Source of the DNA: Corythucha ciliata
Lineage: Eukaryota > Arthropoda > Insecta > Hemiptera > Tingidae
Assembly (NCBI GenBank): GCA_038030265.1
Contig: CM075941.1
Span: 12,090,001-12,154,000 of the forward strand
Length of the DNA stretch: 64,000 bases
Reading direction: 5' to 3'
In this document: positions 12,140 to 23,122 of the stretch, piece by piece
How the letters are laid out: each line of letters opens with the position of its first letter
Position numbering within the stretch: position 1 is the stretch's first letter
Notes under the pieces: model-generated
Databases searched by the model: none
Told to the model about the DNA's origin: nothing
Seen by the model: only the letters and a program-made list of their open reading frames with translations
Program-made: the position numbers and the translations under genes

Positions 12140-12565
12140 GACAACACAATTTCAAAAATTAGCGCCACAGAAATTTAGCCACAAAAGTTGCCTCAAGAGT
12201 CAGTGAATTGGCGTTTTTTCAATTTCAGCTGAGAATGATTTTTCTCAATTTTATCCGCAAATGGCGTTTTTATTTTATTTTACCGGCAGTGAGTTAACGC
12301 TTTTTCTCAATTCTAGCCCCTAATTATCGCTCTTCCTCAATTTAATCCACGAATTATCGTTTCCCTCAATTTTAGCTGTGAATTATAGCGTCTTTTTCAA
12401 TGTTTTCCAAGAATTGGTCGGGGGAATTGGAAATTTTAAACGACTTTCAGCCGCGAATTAGCACACTTTTTCTCATTTTCAGTCACAAAGAAGGCTCCAG
12501 AGTCCGCGTGCAGCCGTGAACAGCGCTCTTTAAAAACTATTAGCCGCGAATTGGCCCGCTCGAAG
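12140..12565 (+). repeat. Family A block, forward polarity
   Basis: Units with CAATTTTAG...CCGCGAATTAGC and TTTTTCTCAAT at about 30-bp spacing. It ends where the polarity flips near 12.57-12.60 kb. Confidence 0.75.
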
Positions 12566-12599
12566 GCGAAGAGAGCCCTCTCTGATGGGTGGTTGGCAG

Positions 12600-13814
12600 A
12601 GCGAGAGGTAATATGGGGAAAAACACCAATTCGTAGCTAAAATTGAGAAAAATCACTAATAATTAGCGGATAAATTAAGAAAAATTGCTAATTCACGGAT
12701 AAAGCATTCATGAAAATCACCAATTCAAGGCTAAAATTGAGAAAAACGCCATTTCGCGGCTAAAATTGTGAAAAAGTGCTAATTCATGGCACAAACGGAT
12801 ATTTTGTGACTAAAATTGTACTACTATACTTAGATTTTTGGTTCTAAAGCGTTTATGCGCGGTTTACACTGAGAATTAGCGCTTATTTGCCACTAAAATT
12901 GAGAAAAATTCACCAATTCATAATGCAATCAGCACGACAGGGTATCTGAAGCCAAGTTTGCTGCTATAGAAAAAAGAGAAAATGCTCTGATCCATGTTTC
13001 TGTAGGCCCTTAGGAGGCTGAAATTGAGAAGAAACGCAAATGTTCAATCTTGGGGCAAGTACGTGGCAAAAACTTTGAGAATAGCGCTCATATTCGTGAC
13101 TAAAATAGTGAGAAAACGCTAATATTCGCAGCAAAAAGAGGGAAAAAATCGTGTATAAAAATGAGAAAAGCGCTAATTCTCGGCTATAAAGTTGAGGAAA
13201 AGCAAGAATCACTCAGCGCAGGCTCAGCCAATGTTGAAAAAAACGCCAATTCGTAGTTTCTCAAGGCAACTTAGTGACTAAAATTGAGAAAAAGCGTTAC
13301 TTCGCATGCGATATGAGCTCAGCTAACTTAGAAGATCGAGAAAAAGCGCTCATCCGCAGCTACAATGAAAAATAAGAAAATGCCAATTCGCGGATCAATA
13401 ATGACGAAAGCCGCTGATCCCCCGGGGACAAAATTGATACTTTGCGGCAGAAAGTAGGAAATAATTCAAGGCAGAAAAAAAGCCAATTCACGGATTTATC
13501 GGAAAAACCTGCTGAACCATGCTGCATCTGAAAAAAAAAAACCGCTAATCATTGGCTAAAATTAAAATAAAGCCAATTCTGACAAAAAGCAAGCAGCTTT
13601 GTCAGCACAAAGCTGGCAAAAATTGCTTATTCGCAGCTAAAATAAAAAATTAAAAAATACCGATTCGCGGATTAATTTGAGACATGCCGCTGATTCTTCG
13701 AGATGAAATTTAGTAAACTCTACGGCTGAGAGTAGGTAATAATTCACAGTTAAAATGGTGAACAACGCCAATTCTCGGATCATCATGAAAAAATTGGCTG
13801 ATTCACGACTAAAA
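12600..13814 (-). repeat. Family A block, reverse polarity
   Basis: Units read GCTAATTCGCGGCTAAAATT followed by GAGAAAAA. The block is interrupted at 13815 by the CACTGGG element and resumes after it at 17026 in the same polarity, so the element inserted into an existing array. Confidence 0.8.
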
Positions 13815-13840
13815 TACACTGGGGAAAAAAAGAGGCACTT

Positions 13841-13862
13841 TCTCGGTTAATTTTAACCGAGA
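13841..13862. repeat. Subterminal palindrome, left end
   Basis: A perfect 10-bp inverted repeat, TCTCGGTTAA and TTAACCGAGA, around TT. It is the strongest CGGTTA pair in the element and sits about 25 bp inside the terminus. It is a plausible transposase-binding site by analogy with subterminal repeats of other DNA transposons. Confidence 0.8.
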
Positions 13863-15009
13863 AATCTCGGTAAAATGTTTGCAACCGTCACGAGTCTGTA
13901 ATGTCAACCGACAAGCTTGATACGGTTGAATTCACGTCTTGACTCGGTTAACGCATGTTGTCAGTAAAATGTTTGCAACCGTCATGAGTTGGTAAAGTCT
14001 ACCGACAAGCTTGATACGGTTAAATGCACTCGGTTAGCGCATATTGTCGGTAAAATGTTTGCAACCGAGTCTGATGGTCAAGCCACAAACACGGTTAAAC
14101 ACATGATCCCAGTCAGTTGAGACATATCTGTTGAATGAACCGTCACTAGACGGTTAACTCTAACCGTTACTTTACGGTAGATTCTTCCGACCCACAACTC
14201 CCTTGTCTGTTACAGCAACTGTCTAACATCGGTGAAAGCTGACCGTATACTCAGTAATCACAGCCGTGTCAGGCGGTTAGTCCAACAGTGTGTTTACGGT
14301 AGTGGCGAACCGAATTTTGGATATTATACGGTAGCATCAGCAGAAAAAAAAACGGTAAAATTTTACTGTCATGACGGTTGCATCAACGGTTACTCAACGG
14401 TAAAACAGGTATCTCTACTCGGTTAAAAAACACCGTCTTGAGTCTGGTGTCAACCATGACATAACGGTACATGCTACCGTTGGCATACGGTGGAATATAC
14501 CGTTATATCACTGTTAAAACAGGTGTCTCACCTCGGTTAAGAGGTACCGTCTTGAGTCTGGTGTCAACCGTGAAATAACGGTATATACTACCGTCGGCAA
14601 ACGGTAGAATATACCGTTTCTACTGTGGTACAAACGGTAATTTGTCACCGACTTTCTCGGTACGTGCTTCCACTTTTCACGGTTAGCCTTACTGATTCTT
14701 TACGGCCAAATTTGCCGCAAAAAATGGTTGAGCCGAGCGTCAGAGGTAAACCGCAGATTAAATTTCCATTTCAAATCCTGATGTCTCTCGACGCTCGGTT
14801 CAGCCTTCCTTGTGGCCCGTTTGAGACCCTAAAAAAAAATGTGAGTTACCGTGAAAGTGAGTGTTCTGAAATTCTGTTATTGGTCAAAAAAGATTAAAAT
14901 TGGAAATGGGATGAACGTAAATTTTAGTTCACATGCGAAGAAGTCGTGAAAGAAGAAACACGAAATATATTCAAACATAGTACAAAACAATAAGTAGAAA
15001 ATTCACCAC

Positions 15010-16760
15010 CGTCATTTCAATTCACCGTCATTGAATTCTGCTTTACCGTCACTTCGCTCGGTTTTACCGTCATTCATCTCGGTAACACGACCGCTCAACT
15101 CGGCTTTACCGTCATTCAACTCGGTAACATGGTCGCTCAACTCGGTTTCACCGTCATTGAATCGTGTAGTCGCTCAGCTTCCACTCTTGCAAAAGAGTTT
15201 TAACATCTTCATCCATTTCGGAGTCACAAGTTCTTGTTTCAACACGACTCAAATCACTTCACGAAAAAAACAAAAAAACAAAAAAAAAAAAAAAAAAAAA
15301 ACTCTTTCACTGACTACAGTGACTGAAAAAACTTCAGCAGGCGAGGACTAAATAATGAGAAGTGCGAAGTTACTGGGAGCAGTGAGGAAGACAGACCTTG
15401 CGCGTTTTCTGCAGATGCCGCTAAAAACAAAGAGAGGGAGTGCTTCAACCGATAGAGCACCCTGAATCAACAGAATTTTGACGGTTAAGGGTTGCCTTAC
15501 TGAACCGTCTACTTAGTTGTTGCATCTAGTTACGAGTGCGTGAAGTCGGTTAAAAACTGCTTGTCTAAGACTGCCAGAACAGGAGAGTTTTATAGGATGA
15601 TGAAATGGGGGAGGGGACCTCTTGGGTAATGTTATATCTATATGTATCTGAATGCTTTCATTAAATAAAAATAAATACTAGGCTACGGATGGGAGCATTG
15701 AGTTTGATTCGATTTACATTTTTTGTGTGTGTTCTTCATCGAAAAATATCCCGCTTTCTTTGATTGTGACCTGGGACCCAGGGCAATTTGCGAAAGTTGC
15801 AAGATCCGGAAGTTTTAGAAAATGAAAATTTCGTTTCATCGGTTTTATCGTCCGCCTACACAGTACAACGTCAGTACATTTGATATTAGTGGCCATGGAG
15901 CCGGGTTCACCGTCATTCAACTCTGCTTTACAGTTACTAAACTCGGTAACGCCGTCATTAAACTCTGTTACATCGCCATATTCAACTCAATTTCACCATC
16001 ATTGAATTCTGCTTTACCGTCACTACGCTTGGTTTTACCGTCATTCATCTCGGTAACACGACCGTTCAACTCGGCTTTACCGTCATTCAACTCGGTGACA
16101 TGGTCGCTCAACTCGGTTTCACCGTCATTCAACTCGACTTCACCGTCATTGAATTCTGCTTTACCGTCACTTCGCTCGGTTTTACCGTCATTCATCTCGG
16201 TAACACGACCGTTCAACTCGGCTTTACCGTCATTCAACTCGGTAACATGGTCGCTCAACTCGTTTCTCCATCATTCCAACTTGATTTCACCGTCATTCAA
16301 CTCAGTTTTACCGTCGTCCAACTCTATTTTACTTTCATTCAGGTCGGTAATACGGTCGTTCAACTCGGTTTGACCGTCATTCAGCTCGATTTCACCGTCA
16401 TTGAATTCTGCTTTACCGTCACTTCGCTCGGTTTTACCGTCATTCAACACGGTAACATGGTCGCTCAACTCGGTTTCACCGTCATTCAACTCGGTTGCAC
16501 GGTCATTCAAATCGGTTTCTCCATCATTCCAACTTGATGTCACCGTCATTCAACTCAGTTTTACTGTCATTCAACTCGGTTTTACCGTCTTCCAACTCTG
16601 TTTTACCTTCATTCAGGTCGGTAATACGGTCGTTCAACTCGGTTTTACCGTCATTCAGCTCGATTTCACCGTCATTGAATTCTGTTTTACCGTCATTCAA
16701 CTCGGTTTTACCGTTATTAAACTCGGTTACACGGTCATTCACCTCGGTTTTACCGTTATT
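15010..16760. repeat. 21-bp minisatellite (two blocks) inside the CACTGGG element
   Basis: Blocks at about 15010-15175 and 15905-16760 consist of a 21-bp unit, ACCGTCATTC plus AACTCGGTTTT. Higher-order variants (GAATTCTGCTTTACCGTCAC and others) recur at multiples of 21 bp. Because 21 is divisible by 3, frames stay open on both strands: FTVIQLG-type heptads on plus and ELNDGKT-type heptads on minus. These open frames lack unique flanking sequence, a consistent start or a conserved stop, so I do not call them genes. Confidence 0.85.
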
Positions 16761-17025
16761 CACACCGGCTGGGCGACAAGTTTTCAGCTCAACCGACTTT
16801 GTTTGTACGGTTAAGCACGTGAAAGTGTGGAAAAGACTGTTGAATACACGGTAAAAGAGTCTTTTTGACGGCTGTTTGCACTCTTAACCGAACAAATAAC
16901 TGTTGGAGTCGTCTTTAACAGAATGACGTTTATTTTTCACAGTTAAGTTTAACGGTTGAAACTACTGTTTCAACCGAGAATACTGTTTCAACCGAGTTCC
17001 GGAACCGACTCTTTTTCCCAGTGTA

Positions 17026-17440
17026 GAGTACAAGCTCTAACGGCTAAAATTATAAAATCACTAATTCGTTGAAAAAATGTCTTGATTCCCTTCAAAAATT
17101 GAGAAAAAACGCTAATTATACGTGGCTGAAACTGAGGTAAACCCATAATTTCTGGCTAAAATTGAGAGAACACCTGGTTCTTACAAACAAGCTCGTGGCT
17201 AAAATTTAGATATTCATCGCCTCCATGATCGCGGACTACCCACCCCAGAGGTGTAGCGGCGGATACTCCTTGGATAATGGTGTCGGCGCCACTGCTGACC
17301 ACGAATAGACGTTTTTCTTAATGATAGCGGCACATTAGCTCTTCTACTCAACTATATCCGCAAATTGTTTGTTTTTTAAACAATTTTAGCTGTGAAGTAG
17401 CCCGTTTTCACAATGGAGAACTTGCCTATTTTTTTTTCGC
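17026..17440. repeat. Family A units, reverse then forward
   Basis: Reverse units run to about 17215. A short unique stretch with CAGAGGTGTAGCGGCGG follows at about 17256, then forward units at 17300-17440. This is another polarity switch. Confidence 0.6.
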
Positions 17441-18089
17441 TCACGGCGTTCTTTGATAGAAGTTATTGAGGAAAGAGTAGGAAAGAGTAAGAAAATCGCG
17501 CAGGAAATATTTTTAATTAATTTTTAAAGTAATGAGTTTCGCGATGGAGGGGGTTTTGACAGAAGTGACCTTGTGACGTCGAAACCGCTAGCGTGTTTTG
17601 ACAGTTGACAGGCTTATCACAAGCAACCGCACCTGAACGCTGGTTTCAGTGCTCCTCAACTGAGTACACAGTTTGGATGCAACAAGGAAAACAACATTTT
17701 AGTGCATTTAACTTTTCTGACGAAATTATACGGAATTATTATATTTCTCTGACGGACAATAAATAGAAACGCAGCACACCAAGGCAAAACAGCGAAGCAA
17801 TGAACGTGCAAGTATTTGTTAACTGTAAGGTTCTATGATGGTTGCAGTGATACTGGATGAGGGGTGAAGTGGTTAGGCAGATGGTTGGTGAGGATGGAAT
17901 GGGATCGTGCCTGAGAGGGGTTGGTTGGCGGTTGTGACGTCACATTTCCAACCCTCGTCCAAGTCGATCAGCTGGTAATTCACGGATGTTTTTAATTCAA
18001 TTAAAAATCGCTGCCTGCACCTATTGAGTTGCGGTTTTCACCATTCTCTTTTGTTTTAGCACTACTCTCGACTGACACCGAAAAAAAAT
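17441..18089. other. Unique island without repeat units; CRE palindrome
   Basis: About 650 bp free of the 30-bp repeats. It carries TGACGTC near 17575 and the full CRE palindrome TGACGTCA at 17935-17942, with a G/T-rich run at 17820-17935. No open frame of note. It may be a regulatory island upstream of the ihog/boi-like gene, or unrelated unique DNA. Confidence 0.3.
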
Positions 18090-19070
18090 TAAAATAAATT
18101 TCATGCAAGTTCTCCATTTAGCCGCAAATTAGCGTCTATCGATATTTTAGTCGTGAACTAGCTTCTTCTTCTTCGTCCACTACGCTACAGCCCACGAGAG
18201 GGGCCAAGGCCTCCTGTAAACTCCTCCGCCAGTCATCTCTGTTTCCTGCTTCCGCTCTCCAGTCATGGATTCCGAGAATGGTAAGCGCATAGCTGGCCGC
18301 TCCCTCCTCCCAGCGCAGTCTCGGCCGACCTCGTCGCCTTTTAGTGTACATGGGAGCCTCAAGGGTTCTTCTTGGCACAGAATCTGGGCTCAAACTAGCC
18401 GTGAATTAGCCCCTTTCCTAAATTATGCCTGCGAACGAGCATTTTTACTCATTTTAGCCTTGAATTAACGCTTTTTGCTCAACTTTATCCGGGTATTATA
18501 GCGCTTTACCCCCATTTTGCACGGAATTAACACATTTTCTCAATTTTAGCCGCGATAATTGACGTTTTTTTTAATGACAGCAGTGCGTTAGAGCTTTTAT
18601 TCAACTTTATCCTCAAATATGTTTTTTTTTTTTTTTCAAACAATTTTAGCGGTGAATTAGCGCGTTTTCTCATTTTAGCTGAGAAATTGCGTTTTTAGGT
18701 ATTTCAGCTGTTAATTAGCGCTTTTTCTAAATTCTAGCAGCAAACCAGTGTTTTTACTCATTAGCAAATTAGCGATTTTTGCTCAACGTTATCCGCGTAT
18801 TACAGCATTTTATTCTAATTTTGCATGGAATTAGCACATTTTCTCAATTTTACCCCGCAAATTGACGTTTTTTATATTGTTCGCAGCGCATTACTGCTTT
18901 TGTTCAATTTTCACCGCGAATGTGCTCCTTTTCTCAGTTTTAGCCGTGAATTATAGCGCGTTTTCCCAAATTAGCTGTGAATTTGCGTTCCTCTGAAATT
19001 TAGCCGCGAATCAGCCATTTTTCCCAATTTTATCAGTGAATTAGAGTTTTTTTGTATTTTACCGGCGCCC
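18090..19070 (+). repeat. Family A block, forward polarity
   Basis: Forward units (GAATTAGCGCTTTTTCTCA and variants) on both sides of a 230-bp LINE fragment. They end near a CCCAGGGCCATGG stretch at 19070. Confidence 0.8.
18163..18392 (-). pseudogene. 5'-truncated LINE fragment, C-terminal tail of an RTE-type reverse transcriptase
   Basis: The minus-strand reading frame from about 18393 to 18136 contains KRRRGRPRLRWEEG, then LGIHDWRAEAGNRDDWRRSL. This is the tail typical of endonuclease/reverse transcriptase proteins of RTE/L1-like LINEs. The copy ends in a GAA-rich tail (TTCTTCTTCTTCG on plus). It is flanked by a 7-bp direct repeat AACTAGC at 18156-18162 and 18393-18399. Only the last ~70 codons are present, so it is dead on arrival and not functional. 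Confidence 0.8.
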
Positions 19071-19149
19071 AGGGCCATGGAGAGAATATTCGGACCCGGG
19101 GATGGAACTCAATGGGGCCCTTTCTGTTGTTTTAGTAACTCGCTGTAGT

Positions 19150-19535
19150 GCTAAATGTTTCAAACCCCAAGAAAAAGCTCTCAACAACAATAGAGCTTCA
19201 AACCACAGCATATCTCGAACCATAGCGAAGCTCAAAGCCCGAACTCACAGCAAAGCACCAAACCACAAACCACAGTAAAGCTTCTAACCACAACACAAAA
19301 AAGCTCGTAACCACAGCAACGCTGTAAACAAACTATAGTAAAGCTCCAAAACACAGCAAAACCCTAGACAGTATCAAATCTCCAATCCACAGAATAGCTC
19401 TAACCACAACAAAGTTCCACCAACAGTAGAGCTTCAACCACAGCAAAGCTCCAACCCCGCAGCAAAGGTCCAAAACACGGCACAGCTGCAAATTGCAGCA
19501 AAGCTCCAAAGCACCAGACCATAACAAACAGGGTT
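19150..19535 (+). repeat. Degenerate 17-bp minisatellite
   Basis: Repeated AACCACAGCAAAGCTCC-like units, strongly diverged, in about 385 bp. The unit is closely related to the much better preserved array at 33125-34205. Confidence 0.75.
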
Positions 19536-19819
19536 ACCACAGACGCCCCCCCCCCCTGGTCGGGGAAATCCGGGAGAAGTCATGGAATTTGTCCATTTAG
19601 GCACCAGAGTCAGAGAAAAATGAGCGGACAGCTTCTTTATTCTTGAATTCCGAGTATTTGGTGGTTAAACGAAAAAATAAAGGTTTCTGATTGACCAACG
19701 AACCCCTAAAAATGGATCTAGTGCGAGTTCTTCTACCCGTCACCACCGTTTGTCGGTCTCTTTCGTTCTCAATTTTTTTTAGTTATTCTTATACCAGTCA
19801 GGCGCGGATTCAAGGTTTG

Positions 19820-20590
19820 AGAAATTGTGTGCTTTGCTCGACTAAAATTGGCCTGACAGCTGGTAGCTATTCTCTGCCTAAAAATGGCTAAACTAGTTAT
19901 TCCAACCGTAAAAGCGGCTAAGCTGATTATACTCGCACCCCAGAAGGGCAAAGCTGACGATTCGCACCTTGAAAATGGCTAAACTGACTGTTTGCGCGCT
20001 AAAAATAGCCGCCTCCCCTAATTCCTTCCGTGGCTATATCGACCTTCGCGTGCCAAAAATGGCCAAAATGACCATTCGCGTCTTGCCTTGACGGACTATT
20101 CGGGCCCTAAAAATGGTTACCCTACCTAAAATGGCAGAACAGGTAGATCACGCCCTGAAAATGGGTAAGCTGACTATTAGGGCGCTGATAGTGGCCAAAC
20201 TGGTTATTCACGTCCTAAAATTAGCAATAGTGTCAGTATGCTCCTTAAAAAATGGCGAAACTAACTATGTGCGCCTTCAATATGGCTAAACTGACGATTC
20301 GCGCGCTAAATATACAGAGGATTCCTGCTCCTGTCCCTAAAAATGGCAAAGGTGACCATATTCGCTCTCCAAAAATGGTCAAACTGTCCATTCACGCCAT
20401 GAAAATGGCTAAATTGACGATTCTCGCGCTCAAATCGATCAACTGGTCATTTGTTCCGTTTTAACAAAACATCGACTCACCCCCCCCCCCTCACGATCGT
20501 TCCTGCCAAACTTAAACTTCACCGTGCTAGGCCTTGCGCTATTAGTATAAAGCTTGACTGGCTATTTCACGCTCTAAAAATAGCTACACG
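19820..20590 (-). repeat. Family B block, reverse polarity
   Basis: Units such as CTAAAAATGGCTAAACTGAC followed by GATTCGCGCG recur at about 30 bp. They are the reverse complement of the B unit at 9.78-10.6 kb. The 70-codon frame at 20252-20464 is a translation of these units. Confidence 0.75.
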
Positions 20591-22083
20591 TCGCCTTCCA
20601 GTTGCAGCACGTCCTGAGTCTTTCTGAGGCTGCAATGCCTGGCTGATGAATCGGTTTTATGGGTGTCACGTTTCAAGTTTTGTGAGCGTATGACCGGTTA
20701 TTGTAGTTTTCAATCTTGGAAAATCCAATTTTCGTGTTCAAACAACGAATCAACAGTTTTACAGCTAATTATTTTCGTGCTCCTATAGTGCTGGTAGTGG
20801 CGTGGAGGGCGTTAGCGATTGATCGCAGTCATGCAGCTTAACAACCTCTGTAACTCTCTGTAACTGTTACTGAGTAGCTCTCTTAGAGCTTCTTATCGTA
20901 CAGAATTATGTGAGTTTAATTTCGTAGACATTCTTCTTCAAATGTCACCCGAATTTCACGAAACTATGGTCAGGGAAAACCGGGAAAAGTCAGGGAATTC
21001 CCCCCAACCCTGAACAAAGCGTTACCAGGCATGACCAAGTGGCAGGAAGACCTCGGCCTTCCTATCCCCCCGAGGCACAGCCCCCTCCCTCCAACATGGT
21101 CACAATCAAGTTGTGAGCCCATAAGGTTGTGAACGGCACTACGGCACACGACACACACAACCCTAATAGCGTCAGATTGAGTGGGTCACATAAGGTGAAA
21201 GGGCGAGATTCACAAGATGAAACATGACCTGCTTATCCCACCGTCTCAATTCAATCCCTATCACCCCCTCTTTACCACTCTAAAACATTTGTGAGCACGC
21301 GTAAATGAAAACGATCTCCTTCCAATCGCGCCTGAGCTCTCTTTTCTATTTTTATTCGTCACGATAAATTGACCGCATCCTAATTTTCTGAAATGACATT
21401 GGGCATGAAGGGAACTCTTGGGGCGATGTTAGCCTTCAATGTAAAACATCCGAGACGTGATTCGCTTTTTTTGCCATTATTTTTTGTTTTTTAAAGATCC
21501 AACCCTTTCAACTTCTTATTCAACTTTTAAAGCCAAGGAGAAAGAAGCTAGTGAAGAAAAATATTCGTGCGTGTTCAAGGCAGGACTCAGGATAGGATAG
21601 ACCTTTGGCTTTGGTGGGGCCCCCGGCCCTCGTCTTGTTCTTCGGGTGGGTCCCCCCGCTTACTCCTCCAGAGTACTCCCTTTCCTCCATTCCTTTGTTG
21701 ACTCATTCATGTTGTAAAAGGGGGCCTCCTACGGGCCATCATGAGTTGATGGGTTATGGTCGGGTGAGGGTTGGGGGGGGGGGGTTAGACCGGCCCGGCC
21801 AGCCTTTAGTGAAGACGATGGTGTGTGTGTGATGAAGGAGGTGGGGAGGGGGAGCGCAAGTGAGACAGAAGTCCCCACGCAGGATAGGGGATCCGGGGAA
21901 TGTGCCTTGTGAGGAGGAGTGAGAGTGAGTCCCTCCGGCAGCTCAGATTTTTCAGTCTACCTGCCAACTCCTTGGGACATGCTCGATTTCTTTTTTACGA
22001 GTGTCTCATTTTATATCCGCGCGTCTCGTGACTACCTGCCGAAAAACCAGAACAACAATCAGCTCTTGAACTTCCTGTTGCAG
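20591..22083. other. Upstream region of the ihog/boi-like gene
   Basis: Repeat-poor sequence with a G run at 21776-21783 and G/T-rich stretches to 21930. It must hold the promoter and 5' UTR of the gene if exon 1 is as called, but I cannot point to a TATA box or initiator. TTGCAG at 22078-22083 resembles a splice acceptor and would put the first part of the 5' UTR in an upstream exon. Confidence 0.4.
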
Positions 22084-22085
22084 GA

Positions 22086-22127
22086 ATGATCCTGTGGCCA
22101 TGCCGCTTCGGATATTATTCCTCCTAG
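22086..22127 (+). promoter_or_regulatory. Upstream overlapping ORF (uORF) in the 5' leader
   Basis: An ATG 14 bases before the main start opens a 13-codon frame, ending at TAG 22125-22127. It overlaps the signal-peptide exon in another frame. It lies between the possible acceptor at 22083 and the ATG at 22100. If the leader is transcribed as read, it could lower translation of the main ORF. Confidence 0.35.
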
Positions 22128-22145
22128 CCGCCTCCGCCTCCGCTG
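22100..22145 (+). CDS. ihog/boi: ihog/boi-like exon 1 (signal peptide)
   Basis: Encodes [15 protein letters not shown], a hydrophobic core with small residues at the end, then a phase-1 donor G|GTGAGT. The phase matches exon 2 exactly. No ATG precedes the Ig1 exon in its own frame, so a distant signal-peptide exon is required, and this is the best candidate I can see. Confidence 0.7.
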
Positions 22146-23090
22146 GTGAGTAAACTCTTCCTGTCGCTCCCTTATTAATTTTTTGGGAAATTTATTCCCC
22201 CCTGGTATACGTTGAAGAGGGCCCTCCCAAGTCTGCTTCCAATTAACTGCATTCCTTCTTTCCCAAGAGGCAGAGAGCGTCTAGCCAGAATTGCCTACAA
22301 TGTAATCCGAAGGCATGTCGTTCTGGATTCAGACTAATGGGTCTCATTCAAAATAATAACAACGAAAAATGTATTCCCCCGACCACCACCCCACCCATCA
22401 ATATCCACCAGACTCACCTGCCCTCGACTCTGTTTTGATGATCGCTAAATAATTAAAAAGTTCAGTGGTGCCAGTGTTCAAAACAAAAAAGTGATATTTT
22501 CCGAGAAAAAAAAAATCGCCGCGTGTGGTGCAGTGCTTCGAAGAAAAAACAGTGAAGTGTCCGGAATTTGTACACAGTCAGAGGGCAGGTGTTCCTTCCC
22601 AATTTTTCGAGGTCAACGCTATTTCAGAGTTCTTTTGGAATTAATTTGTTGCCTAAGGCACATTTGCAGTGGATTTTCAAAAAAAAAAACACCGGGCTCC
22701 ACACAATTTTTTTTGCCCTTTCTGCTCGTTCCTCTTGATCCCTTAACACATTTTTTCCTCCTATACGAAGAAGAGTTTTTAACACTTTTTTTTCCTCCAA
22801 CGTCTTCTATTCAGTCAGGTACCCACTTGAAGGGGATGAGCCCCTGTGAGAAGCTCTTAGCATAAACAAATATTTTCTAGACGTGCTTTACTTGTGACAA
22901 ATCACTTCCCATAGAAATTAATATGAAAAGCGGTCTCTCTTTTTTTTTTTTTTTTTTTTAATTTTTTGGCCTTTGTCCAGGTTAAATTTAAAATAAATCA
23001 CGTCAAACGGCCCTAAATGAATGCATTCGAGGACCGGAAAGTATTTAGGACATTTTTTATTTCATCTTTTAAGTTCCGCGACTGGAGGGC

Positions 23091-23122
<32 letters not shown>

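Larger units (their letters stand above)
13817..17023. mobile_element. 3.2-kb TA-flanked element with CACTGGG inverted ends, saturated with CGGTTA motifs
   Basis: Starts CACTGGGGAAAAAAAGAG and ends CTCTTTTTCCCAGTG, an inverted terminal repeat of about 15 bp. TA flanks both sides (13815-13816 and 17024-17025), fitting a TA target duplication. The left end carries the palindrome TCTCGGTTAA/TTAACCGAGA and the right end CGGTTGAAAC/GTTTCAACCG. The interior is packed with CGGTTA, AACCG, ACCGT and ACGGT on both strands. It includes diverged units of about 90 bp at 13.87-14.07 kb, a 114-bp direct duplication at 14.43-14.64 kb and a 21-bp minisatellite at 15.0-16.8 kb. No transposase seen. Probably a non-autonomous DNA transposon; the superfamily is undecided. 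Confidence 0.75.

Noticed and set aside
15822..16854. Open frames of 80-183 codons on both strands
   Set aside because: Product of the 21-bp period. They are open on both strands at once and shift frame between blocks. Kept only as a finding.
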